A DNA stretch of 64,000 nucleotides. Source: Paratinospora sagittata. Its lineage: Eukaryota; Streptophyta; Magnoliopsida; Ranunculales; Menispermaceae. Where the stretch lies: assembly GCA_035771175.1 (NCBI GenBank), contig JAYMFD010003068.1:23548-87547 (forward strand). Reading direction: 5' to 3'. A program made the position numbers and the translations under genes. The first letter of the stretch is position 1. The number at the start of each line of letters is the position of its first letter. Of the stretch, positions 1 to 9,512 are shown in pieces. A model generated the notes under the pieces. It did not search any database, had not been told where the DNA came from, and saw only the letters and a list, made by a program, of their open reading frames with translations.

Positions 1-221
1 GGAATAGAAAAATCGAGCAAGCAGAAGTGCCCACATTTTTCTCGTTAGAAATATAAGATTTTAGTCTAAGACGTGCCAATCGCTGGATAGCCTTATTTTT
101 GGGAAATTAATATTTTGACACTAAAGAACCATTTCAATGACTCAAAACACTTTGATATAAGAATAAACACTTTTAAATAATTCAAAACTCATTAAAATTA
201 TGATTAAAACCTTTCGGAAAA

Positions 222-237
222 CATTTTTGTAAAAATG
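222..237. repeat. Inverted repeat CATTTTT-GT-AAAAATG
   Basis: A 7-bp perfect inverted repeat with a 2-base centre, coordinates in U1, recurring once per unit. In all copies read the arms were intact; the nearby GGAAAAC to GGACAAC change in U4, U15 and U26 lies just outside the left arm. It could form a small AT-rich cruciform or bend. No function can be assigned. Confidence 0.85.
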
Positions 238-333
238 AAATACTATATCAAAAGTGATTTTGAAGACTTTGCAATTTTCAGAGTTTTAGTGCTAAGATTG
301 ATCGAGGGGTTACCTTACACACCAGAGATCAAA

Positions 334-345
334 CTAATGCATTAG
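334..345. repeat. Perfect 12-bp palindrome CTAATGCATTAG
   Basis: A perfect palindrome containing an NsiI site, coordinates in U1, in every unit except U62 and U66, where CTAGTGCATTAG breaks it. It overlaps by two bases the AGACAT/ATGTCT inverted repeat to its right, so two dyads sit side by side in 27 bp. Confidence 0.85.
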
Positions 346-360
346 ACATGAGATATGTCT
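344..360. repeat. Inverted repeat AGACAT-GAGAT-ATGTCT
   Basis: 6-bp arms with a 5-base loop, coordinates in U1. Class X units have GATATTTCT, which breaks one pair of the right arm. U15 has TGAGA replaced by CT, which removes the structure. Confidence 0.8.
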
Positions 361-383
361 TCGTTCTTCGAGCTTGATCATTG

Positions 384-393
384 TCGAATTCGA
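384..393. repeat. 10-bp palindrome TCGAATTCGA with EcoRI site
   Basis: A perfect palindrome in most units, coordinates in U1. Class F and Z units have TCGAATTCGT, losing the outermost pair, and classes E and X have GAATCC, losing the EcoRI site. U30 and U35 have ACGAATTCGT, in which a second change makes the palindrome perfect again. With the other EcoRI site at 756, full units should give fragments of 370 and 495 bp, and E and X units a single 865-bp step. Confidence 0.85.
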
Positions 394-405
394 AAGCTAT
401 TGTTT

Positions 406-453
406 GATGTGTTCTTGATGCATAACAGGTGACGTGTTCCTCTTTGATGTGTT
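406..453 (+). repeat. Three short direct repeats of GATGTGTT
   Basis: Copies lie at 406-413, 431-438 (GACGTGTT in U1, GATGTGTT elsewhere) and 446-453, spaced 25 and 15 bp. They are the only direct short-repeat cluster I saw inside the unit. U2 and U26 have GATGTGGT in the first copy. They may be protein-binding sites or a trace of an older, shorter repeat; nothing in the sequence decides this. Confidence 0.7.
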
Positions 454-584
454 ATCTTACCGAGACCACTTCATATACTTAGAGTTTTGAACAATGGATA
501 GCCTCTGCAAATCTTAGCACACAAGGGATAAAATGAAGAACTAGCTGAACATCTTGACAGATTGCAATTTTGATTCAATTCGAA

Positions 585-602
585 GCCTTTTTTTGCAAAG
601 GC
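585..602. repeat. Inverted repeat GCCTTT-TTTTGC-AAAGGC
   Basis: 6-bp arms with a 6-base centre, coordinates in U1, also containing the 8-bp palindrome TTTGCAAA. U4 and U15 have AAAGGT in the right arm, and U32, U37, U39 and U42 have GTAAAGG in the centre. It resembles a stem followed by no T-run, so it is not a bacterial-type terminator. Confidence 0.8.
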
Positions 603-701
603 AAGAATCATTACTTTCTTCTCTTGAAAAACTCTTCGAAAAGCTCAATCTAACTTGCAAATATCGTGCGTGTTGAATTTTTGAAAATCAGAGAATGCGT
701 G

Positions 702-711
702 TTTTATAAAA
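702..711. repeat. AT palindrome TTTTATAAAA
   Basis: A 10-bp palindrome, coordinates in U1, unchanged in the copies I compared. It looks like a TATA box, but an AT-rich unit contains such strings by chance and no other promoter element is visible, so it is recorded only as a palindrome. Confidence 0.6.
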
Positions 712-737
712 TTTGAAGTTGAAGGTTAAAGAGCAAG

Positions 738-788
738 AGTACTAAAAAATGATTTGAATTCAAAACATTGTTCAATCTAAAGTTTTTT
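738..788. repeat. Invariant block with palindrome TTTGAATTCAAA
   Basis: The 12-bp perfect palindrome at 753-764 (coordinates in U1) contains the second EcoRI site of the unit. Around it, from about 738 to 788, I saw no base change in the 74 copies, although flanking positions vary (GAGCAAGAG/GAGCTAGAG on the left, GGGCG/GGACG/TGGCG on the right). It is the longest unchanging stretch centred on a dyad in the unit. Confidence 0.65.
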
Positions 789-812
789 GGGCGTGCGAGA
801 CAATGGGAATCA

Positions 813-828
813 TCTAGGTGTTACTAGA
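813..828. repeat. Inverted repeat TCTAG-GTGTTA-CTAGA
   Basis: 5-bp arms with a 6-base loop, coordinates in U1, present in every unit except U45 and U48, where CATCTCGGTG breaks one pair. It lies about 50 bp before the unit border as numbered here. Confidence 0.8.
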
Positions 829-865
829 GAATATTTCAATTAAGATAACCTGGCAAAACTGTGAA

Positions 866-1729
866 GGAATAGAAAAATCGAGCAAGCAGAAGTGCCCACA
901 TTTTTCTCGTTAGAAATATAAGATTTTAGTCTAAGACGTGCCAATTGCTGGATAGCCTTATTTTTGAGAAATTAATATTTTGACACTAAAGAACCATTTC
1001 AATGACTCAAAACACTTTGATATAAGAATAAACACTTTTAAATAATTCAAAACTCATTAAAATTATGATTAAAACCTTTCGGAAAACATTTTTGTAAAAA
1101 TGAAATACTATATCGAAAGTGATTTTGAAGACTTTGCAATTTTCAGAGTTTTAGTGCTAAGATTGATCGAGGGGTTACCTTACACACCAGAGATCAAACT
1201 AATGCATTAGACATGAGATATGTCTTCGTTCTTCGAGCTTGATCATTGTCGAATTCGAAAGCTATTGTTTGATGTGGTCTTGATGCAAAACAGGTGATGT
1301 GTTCCTCTTTGATGTGTAATCTTACCGAGACCACTTCATATACTTAGAGTTTTAAACATTGGATAGCCTCTGCAAATCTTAGCACACAAGGGATAAAATG
1401 AAGAACTAGCTGAACATCAAGACAGATTGCAATTTTGATTCAATTCGAAGCCTTTTTTTGCAAAGGCAAGAATCATTACTTTCTTCTCTTGAAAAACTCT
1501 TCGCAAAGCTCAATCTAACTTGCAAATATCGTGCGTGTTGAATTTTTGAAATCAGAGAATGAGTGTTTTATAAAATTTGAAGTTGAAGGTTAAAGAGCAA
1601 GAGTACTAAAAAATGATTTGAATTCAAAACATTGTTCAATCTAAAGTTTTTTGGGCGTGCGAGACAATGGGAATCATCTAGGTGTTACTAGAGAATATTT
1701 CAATTAACATAACCTGGCAAAACTGTGAA
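866..1729 (+). repeat. Unit U2, class A, 864 bp
   Basis: Class A is marked by AAACATTGG near 1357 and by ATTAACATAACC at its 3' end, where most units have ATTAAGATAACC. Private changes are GTGTAATCTT near 1315 and CTTCGCAAAG near 1500. One A is missing from the A-run near 1550 (TTTTTGAAATC), giving 864 bp. The GATGTGGTCTT variant near 1272 recurs only in U26, which ties U2-U3 to U26-U27. Confidence 0.85.
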
Positions 1730-2594
1730 GGAATAGAAAAATCGAACAAGCAGAAGTGCCCACATTTTTCTCGTTAGAAATATAAGATTTTAGTCTAAGA
1801 CGTGCAAATTTCTGGATAGCCTTATTTTTGAAAAATTAGTATTTTGACACTAAAGAACCATTCAATTGACTCAAAACACTTTGGTATAAGATTAAACACT
1901 TTTAAATAATTCAAAACTCATTAAAATTATGATTAAAACCTTTCGGAAAACATTTTTGTAAAAATGAAATACTATATCAAAAGTGATTTTGAAGACTTTG
2001 CAATTTTCAGAGTTTTAGTGCTAAGATTGATCGAGGGGTTACCTTACACACCAGAGATCAAACTAATGCATTAGACATGAGATATGTCTTCGTTCTTCGA
2101 GCTTGATCATTGTCGAATTCGAAAGCTATTGTTTGATGTGTTCTTGATGCATAACAGGTGATGTGTTCCTCTTTGATGTGTTATCTTACCGAGACCACTT
2201 CATATACTTAGAGTTTTAAACAATGGATAGCCTCTGCAAATCTTAGCACACAAGGGATAAAATGAAGAACTAGCTGAACATCAAGACAGATTGCAATTTT
2301 GATTCAATTCGAAGCCTTCTTTTGCAAAGGCAAGAATCATTACTTTCTTCTCTTGAAAAACTCTTCGAAAAGCTCAATATAACTTGCAAATATCGTGCGT
2401 GTTGAATTTTTGAAAATCAGAGAATGCGTGTTTTATAAAATTTGAAGTTGAAGGTTAAAGAGCAAGAGTACTAAAAAATGATTTGAATTCAAAACATTGT
2501 TCAATCTAAAGTTTTTTGGGCGTGCGAGACAATGGGAATCATCTAGGTGTTACTAGAGAATATTTCAATTAAGATAACCTGGCAAAACTGTGAA
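1730..2594 (+). repeat. Unit U3, class B, first lineage II unit
   Basis: Lineage II differs from lineage I by a linked block at about unit positions 77-172: GTGCAAATT for GTGCCAATT, GAAAAATTAGTATT for GAGAAATTAATATT, TTGACTC for ATGACTC, and GGTATAAGATTAAAC for GATATAAGAATAAAC. Class B adds TCGAACAAGC at the 5' end, TATCAAAAGTG, and CAATATAACTTGC in the 3' third. U3 has a private TTTCTGG near 1810. Other class B units are U27, U52, U59, U63, U67, U69 and U73. From U52 on they also carry TTATTTTACC. Confidence 0.85.
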
Positions 2595-3457
2595 GGAATA
2601 GAAAAATCGAGCAAGCAGAAGTGCCCACATTTTTCTCGTTAGAAATATAAGATTTTAGTCTAAGACGTGCCAATTGCTGGATAGCCTTATTTTTGAGAAA
2701 TTAATATTTTGACACTAAAGAACCATTTCAATGACTCAAAACACTTTGATATAAGAATAAACACTTTTAAATAATTCAAAACTCATTAAAATTATGATTA
2801 AAACCTTTCGGACAACATTTTTGTAAAAATGAAATACTATATCGAAAGTGATTTTGAAGACTTTGCAATTTTCAGAGTTTTAGTGCTAAGATTGATCGAG
2901 GGGTTACCTTACACACCAGAGATCAAACTAATGCATTAGACATGAGATATGTCTTCGTTCTTCGAGCTTGATCATTGTCGAATTCGAAAGCTATTGTTTG
3001 ATGTGTTCTTGATGCAAAACAGGTGATGTGTTCCTCTTTGATGTGTTATCTTACCGAGACCACTTCATATACTTAGAGTTTTAAACAATGGATTGCCTCT
3101 GCAAATCTTAGCACACAAGGGATAAAATGAAGAACTAGCTGAACATCAAGACAGATTGCAATTTTGATTCAATTCGAAGCCTTTTTTTGCAAAGGTGAAT
3201 CATTACTTTCTTCTCTTGAAAAACTCTTCGAAAAGCTCAATCTAACTTGCAAATATCGTGCGTGTTGAATTTTTAAAAATCAGAGAATGAGTGTTTTATA
3301 AAATTTGAAGTTGAAGGTTAAAGAGCAAGAGTACTAAAAAATGATTTGAATTCAAAACATTGTTCAATCTAAAGTTTTTTGGACGTTCGAGACAATGGGA
3401 ATCATCTAGGTGTTACTAGAGAATATTTCAATTAAGATAACCTGGCAAAACTGTGAA
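2595..3457 (+). repeat. Unit U4, A/C hybrid, 863 bp
   Basis: The 5' part has GAAATACTATATCG as in class A (class C has GAAATGC) plus CGGACAACA, which otherwise occurs only in U15 and U26. The 3' part is class C: TTTTTAAAAATC, GAGAATGAGTG and TTTTTTGGACG. Private marks shared with U15 are GGATTGCC near 3091, GGACGTTCG near 3381, and CAA replaced by T at 3196 (AAAGGTGAATC), which accounts for the 2-bp shortfall. The last change alters one arm of the GCCTTT/AAAGGC inverted repeat. Unlike U15, U4 follows a class B unit, so its 5' half is out of the usual order. Confidence 0.75.
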
Positions 3458-4322
3458 GGAATAGAAAAATCGAGCAAGCAGAAGTGCCCACATTTTTCTC
3501 GTTAGAAATATAAGATTTTAGTCTAAGACGTGCAAATTGCTAGATAGCCTTATTTTTGAAAAATTAGTATTTTGACACTAAAGAACCATTTCATTGACTC
3601 AAAACACTTTGGTATAAGATTAAACACTTTTAAATAATTCAAAACGCATTAAAATTATGATTAAAACCTTTCGGAAAACATTTTTGTAAAAATGAAATAC
3701 TATATCGAAAGTGATTTTGAAGACTTTGCAATTTTCAGAGTTTTAGTGCTAAGATTGATCGAGGGGTTACCTTACACACCAGAGATCAAACTAATGCATT
3801 AGACATGAGATATGTCTTCGTTCTTCGAGCTTGATCATTGTCGAATTCGAAAGCTATTGTTTGATGTGTTCTTGATGCAAAACAGGTGATGTGTTCCTCT
3901 TTGATGTGTTATCTTACCGAGACCACTTCATATACTTAGAGTTTTAAACAATGGATAGCCTCTGCAAATCTTAGCACACAAGGGATAAAATGAAGAACTA
4001 ACTGAACATCAAGACAGATTCCAATTTTGATTCAAATCGAAGCCTTTTTTTGCAAAGGCAAGAATCATTACTTTCTTCTCTTGAAAAACTCTTCGAAAAG
4101 CTCAATCTAACTTGCAAATATCGTGCGTGTTGAATTTTTGAAAATCAGAGAATGCGTGTTTTATAAAATTTGAAGTTGAAGGTTAAAGAGCTAGAGTACT
4201 AAAAAATGATTTGAATTCAAAACATTGTTCAATCTAAAGTTTTTTGGACGTGCGAGACAATGAGAATCATCTAGGTGTTACTAGAGAATATTTCAATTAA
4301 GATAACCTGGCAAAACTGTGAA
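3458..4322 (+). repeat. Unit U5, divergent class D (with U16)
   Basis: U5 and its partner U16 (12968-13832) are lineage II at the 5' end but differ from the main class D units (U29, U34, U61, U65, U71). They have GCTAGATAGCC, GCATTAAAATT instead of GCATTGAAATT, AACTAACTG, TTCAAATCG, GAGCTAGAG and GACAATGAGAATC. The ends GAGCTAGAG and GGACG are shared with some class Z units, so the 3' part may have come from a Z unit. Confidence 0.7.
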
Positions 4323-5187
4323 GGAATAGAAAAATCGAGCAAGCAGAAGTGCCCACATTTTTCTCGTTAGAAATATAAGATTTTAGTCTAAGACGTGCCA
4401 ATTGCTGGATAGCCTTATTTTTGAGAAATTAATATTTTGACACTAAAGAACCATTTCAATGACTCAAAACACTTTGATATAAGAATAAACACTTTTAAAT
4501 AATTCAAAACTCATTAAAATTATGATTAAAACCTTTCGGAAAACATTTTTGTAAAAATGAAATGCTATATCGAAAGTGATTTTGAAGACTTTGCAATTTT
4601 CAGAGTTTTAGTGCTAAGATTGATCGAGGGGTTACCTTACACACCAGAGATCAAACTAATGCATTAGACATGAGATATGTCTTCGTTCTTCGAGCTTGAT
4701 CATTGTCGAATCCGAAAGCTATTGTTTGATGTGTTCTTGATGCAAAACAGGTGATGTGTTCCTCTTTGATGTGTTATCTTACCGAGACCACTTCATATAC
4801 TGAGAGTTTTAAACAATGGATAGCCTTTGCAAATCTTAGCACACAAGGGATAAAATGAAGAACTAGCTGAACATCAAGACAGATTCCAATTTTAATTCAA
4901 TTCGAAGCCTTTTTTTGCAAAGGCAAGAATCATTACTCTCTTCTCTTGAAAAACTCTTCGAAAAGCTCAATCTAACTTGCAAATATCGTGCGTGTTGAAT
5001 TTTTGAAAATCAGAGAATGAGTGTTTTATAAAATTTGAAGTTGAAGGTTAAAGAGCAAGAGTACTAAAAAATGATTTGAATTCAAAACATTGTTCAATCT
5101 AAAGTTTTTTGGGCGTGCGAGACAATGGGAATCATCTAGGTGTTACTAGAGAATATTTCAATTAAGATAACCTGGCAAAACTGTGAA

Positions 5188-8100
5188 GGAATAGAAAAAT
5201 CGAGCAAGCAGAAGTGCCCACATTTTTCTCGTTAGAAATATAAGATTTTAGTCTAAGACGTGCCAATTGCTGGATAGCCTTATTTTTGAGAAATAAATAT
5301 TTTGACACTAAAGAACCATTTCAATGACTCAAAACACTTTGATATAAGAATAAACACTTTTAAATAATTCAAAACTCATTAAAATTATGATTAAAACCTT
5401 TCGGAAAACATTTTTGTAAAAATGAAATACTATATCGAAAGTGATTTTGAAGACTTTGCAATTTTCAGAGTTTTAGTGCTAAGATTGATCGAGGGGTTAC
5501 CTTACACACCAGAGATCAAACTAATGCATTAGACATGAGATATGTCTTCGTTCTTCGAGCTTGATCATTGTCGAATTCGTAAGCTATTGTTTGATGTGTT
5601 CTTGATGCAAAACAGGTGATGTGTTCCTCTTTGATGTGTTATCTTACCGAGATCACTTCATATACTTAGAGTTTTGAACAATGGATAGCCTCTGCAAATC
5701 TTAGCACACAAGGGATAAAATGAAGAACTAGCTGAACATCTTGACAGATTGCAATTTTGATTCAATTCGAAGCCTTTTTTTGCAAAGGCAAGAATCATTA
5801 CTTTCTTCTCTTGAAAAACTCTTCGAAAAGCTCAATCTAACTTGCAAATATCGTGCGTGTTGAATTTTTGAAAATCAGAGAATGCGTGTTTTATAAAATT
5901 TGAAGTTGAAGGTTAAAGAGCAAGAGTACTAAAAAATGATTTGAATTCAAAACATTGTTCAATCTAAAGTTTTTTGGGCGTGCGAGACAATGGGAATCAT
6001 CTAGGTGTTACTAGAGAATATTTCAATTAAGATAACCTGGCAAAACTGTGAAGGAATAGAAAAAACGAGCAAGCAGAAGTGCCCACATTTTTCTCGTTAG
6101 AAATATAAGATTTTAGTCTAAGACGTGCCAATTGCTGGATAGCCTTATTTTTGAGAAATTAATATTTTGACACTAAAGAACCATTTCAATGACTCAAAAC
6201 ACTTTGATATAAGAATAAACACTTTTAAACAATTCAAAACTCATTAAAATTATGATTAAAACCTTTCGGAAAACATTTTTGTAAAAATGAAATGCTATAT
6301 CGAAAGTGATTTTGAAGACTTTGCAATTTTCAGAGTTTTAGTGCTAAGATTGATCGAGGGGTTACCTTACACACCAGAGATCAAACTAATGCATTAGACA
6401 TGAGATATGTCTTCGTTCTTCGAGCTTGATCATTGTCGAATTCGAAAGCTATTGTTTGATGTGTTCTTGATGCAAAACAGGTGATGTGTTCCTCTTTGAT
6501 GTGTTATCTTACCGAGACCACTTCATATACTTAGAGTTTTAAACAATGGATAGCCTCTGCAAATCTTAGCACACAAGGGATAAAATGAAGAACTAGCTGA
6601 ACATCAAGACAGATTGCAATTTTGTTTCAATTCGAAGCCTTTTTTTGCAAAGGCAAGAATCATTACTTTCTTCTCTTGAAAAACTCTTCGAAAAGCTCAA
6701 TCTAACTTGCAAATATCGTGCGTGTTGAATTTTTGAAAATCAGAGAATGAGTGTTTTATAAAATTTGAAGTTGAAGGTTAAAGAGCAAGAGTACTAAAAA
6801 ATGATTTGAATTCAAAACATTGTTCAATCTAAAGTTTTTTGGGCGTGCGAGACAATGGGAATCATCTAGGTGTTACTAGAGAATATTTCAATTAAGATAA
6901 CCTGGCAAAACTGTGAAGGAATAGAAAAATCGAGCAAGCAGAAGTGCCCACATTTTTCTCGTTAGAAATATAAGATTTTAGTCTAAGACGTGCCAATTGC
7001 TGGATAGCCTTATTTTTGAGAAATAAATATTTTGACACTAAAGAACCATTTCAATGACTCAAAACACTTTGATATAAGAATAAACACTTTTAAATAATTC
7101 AAAACTCATTAAAATTATGATTAAAACCTTTCGGAAAACATTTTTGTAAAAATGAAATACTATATCGAAAGTGATTTTGAAGACTTTGCAATTTTCAGAG
7201 TTTTAGTGCTAAGATTGATCGAGGGGTTACCTTACACACCAGAGATCAAACTAATGCATTAGACATGAGATATGTCTTCGTTCTTCGAGCTTGATCATTG
7301 TCGAATTCGTAAGCTATTGTTTGATGTGTTCTTGATGCAAAACAGGTGATGTGTTCCTCTTTGATGTGTTATCTTACCGAGATCACTTCATATACTTAGA
7401 GTTTTGAACAATGGATAGCCTCTGCAAATCTTAGCACACAAGGGATAAAATGAAGAACTAGCTGAACATCTTGACAGATTGCAATTTTGATTCAATTCGA
7501 AGCCTTTTTTTGCAAAGGCAAGAATCATTACTTTCTTCTCTTGAAAAACTCTTCGAAAAGCTCAATCTAACTTGCAAATATCGTGCGTGTTGAATTTTTG
7601 AAAATCAGAGAATGCGTGTTTTATAAAATTTGAAGTTGAAGGTTAAAGAGCAAGAGTACTAAAAAATGATTTGAATTCAAAACATTGTTCAATCTAAAGT
7701 TTTTTGGGCGTGCGAGACAATGGGAATCATCTAGGTGTTACTAGAGAATATTTCAATTAAGATAACCTGGCAAAACTGTGAAGGAATAGAAAAATCGAGC
7801 AAGCAGAAGTGCCCACATTTTTCTCGTTAGAAATATAAGATTTTAGTCTAAGACGTGCCAATTGCTGGATAGCCTTATTTTTGAGAAATTAATATTTTGA
7901 CACTAAAGAACCATTTCAATGACTCAAAACACTTTGATATAAGAATAAACACTTTTAAACAATTCAAAACTCATTAAAATTATGATTAAAACCTTTCGGA
8001 AAACATTTTTGTAAAAATGAAATGCTATATCGAAAGTGATTTTGAAGACTTTGCAATTTTCAGAGTTTTAGTGCTAAGATTGATCGAGGGGTTACCTTAC

Positions 8101-8647
8101 ACACCAGAGATCAAACTAATGCATTAGACATGAGATATGTCTTCGTTCTTCGAGCTTGATCATTGTCGAATTCGAAAGCTATTGTTTGATGTGTTCTTGA
8201 TGCAAAACAGGTGATGTGTTCCTCTTTGATGTGTTATCTTACCGAGACCACTTCATATACTTAGAGTTTTAAACAATGGATAGCCTCTGCAAATCTTAGC
8301 ACACAAGGGATAAAATGAAGAACTAGCTGAACATCAAGACAGATTGCAATTTTGTTTCAATTCGAAGCCTTTTTTTGCAAAGGCAAGAATCATTACTTTC
8401 TTCTCTTGAAAAACTCTTCGAAAAGCTCAATCTAACTTGCAAATATCGTGCGTGTTGAATTTTTGAAAATCAGAGAATGCGTGTTTTATAAAATTTGAAG
8501 TTGAAGGTTAAAGAGCAAGAGTACTAAAAAATGATTTGAATTCAAAACATTGTTCAATCTAAAGTTTTTTGGGCGTGCGAGACAATGGGAATCATCTAGG
8601 TGTTACTAGAGAATATTTTAATTAAGATAACCTGGCAAAACTGTGAA
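5188..8647 (+). repeat. F-G dimer, two tandem copies (U7-U10)
   Basis: U7-U8 and U9-U10 are a 1730-bp tandem duplication inside the 11-unit block. Class F is marked by GAAATAAATATT, TTCGTAAGC, GAGATCACTTC, TTTTGAACAATGG and CATCTTGACAG. Class G is marked by TTTTAAACAATTC, GAAATGC and TTTTGTTTC. U8 keeps GAGAATGAGTG while U10 has GAGAATGCGTG and ATTTTAATTAAG. The same pair of dimers recurs at 14698-18157 (U18-U21). Confidence 0.8.
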
Positions 8648-9512
8648 GGAATAGAAAAATCGAGCAAGCAGAAGTGCCCACATTTTTCTCGTTAGAAATA
8701 TAAGATTTTAGTCTAAGACGTGCCAATTGCTGGATAGCCTTATTTTTAAGAAATTAATATTTTGACACTAAAGAACCATTTCAATGACTCAAAACACTTT
8801 GATATAAGAATAAACACTTTTAAACAATTCAAAACTCATTAAAATTATGATTAAAACCTTTCGGAAAACATTTTTGTAAAAATGAAATGCTATATCGAAA
8901 GTGATTTTGAAGACTTTGCAATTTTCAGAGTTTTAGTGCTAAGATTGATCGAGGGGTTACCTTACACACCAGAGATCAAACTAATGCATTAGACATGAGA
9001 TATGTCTTCGTTCTTCGAGCTTGATCATTGTCGAATTCGAAAGCTATTGTTTGATGTGTTCTTGATGCAAAACAGGTGATGTGTTCCTCTTTGATGTGTT
9101 ATCTTACCGAGACCACTTCATATACTTAGAGTTTTAAACAATGGATAGCCTCTGCAAATCTTAGCACACAAGGGATAAAATGAAGAACTAGCTGAACATC
9201 AAGACAGATTGCAATTTTGTTTCAATTCGAAGCCTTTTTTTGCAAAGGCAAGAATCATTACTTTCTTCCCTTGAAAAATTCTTCGAAAAGCTCAATCTAA
9301 CTTGCAAATATCGTGCGTGTTGAATTTTTGAAAATCAGAGAATGCGTGTTTTATAAAATTTGAAGTTGAAGGTTAAAGAGCAAGAGTACTAAAAAATGAT
9401 TTGAATTCAAAACATTGTTCAATCTAAAGTTTTTTGGGCGTGCGAGACAATGGGAATCATCTAGGTGTTACTAGAGAATATTTCAATTAAGATAACCTGG
9501 CAAAACTGTGAA

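Larger units (their letters stand above)
1..865 (+). repeat. Unit U1, mosaic; used as coordinate reference
   Basis: U1 is a complete 865-bp unit. It carries private bases at 81 (C where others have T), near 102 (GGGAAATT instead of GAGAAATT) and at 433 (GACGTGTT instead of GATGTGTT). Its 5' third is of lineage I. Its middle has two marks of class B (TATCAAAAGTG near 245 and GATGCATAAC near 418, the latter shared only with U3). Its 3' part has the class F marks TTTTGAAC near 486 and CATCTTGAC near 551. It therefore looks like a product of at least two exchanges. It may also be the least homogenised copy here because of its several private bases. Confidence 0.85.

Noticed and set aside
7..95. 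Telomere-like repeats such as TTTAGGG
   Set aside because: Only isolated TTTTAG strings occur; there is no tandem run.
358..376. CENP-B box-like stretch around CTTCGTTCTTCGAGC
   Set aside because: It has TTCG but lacks the A and CGGG core of the box in the right places, on either strand.
355..432. ATG-initiated open frame of 25 codons ending in TGA, repeated in most units
   Set aside because: It is far too short and has no recognisable motif, and all six frames close within the first 109 bases of the unit. It is a chance frame in satellite DNA.
84..504. TGGATAGCCT at 84-93 and 495-504, and TTGCAATTTT at 269-278 and 562-571, as traces of a smaller ancestral repeat
   Set aside because: The spacings differ (411 and 293 bp) and no further similarity extends from either pair, so they do not support an internal sub-repeat.
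585..602. GCCTTT/AAAGGC stem as a rho-independent terminator
   Set aside because: The stem is AT-rich, lies in gene-free DNA and has no T-run after it.
702..711. TATA-box-like string as a promoter
   Set aside because: Such AT strings are expected in 67% A+T sequence. There is no initiator, gene or other promoter element nearby.
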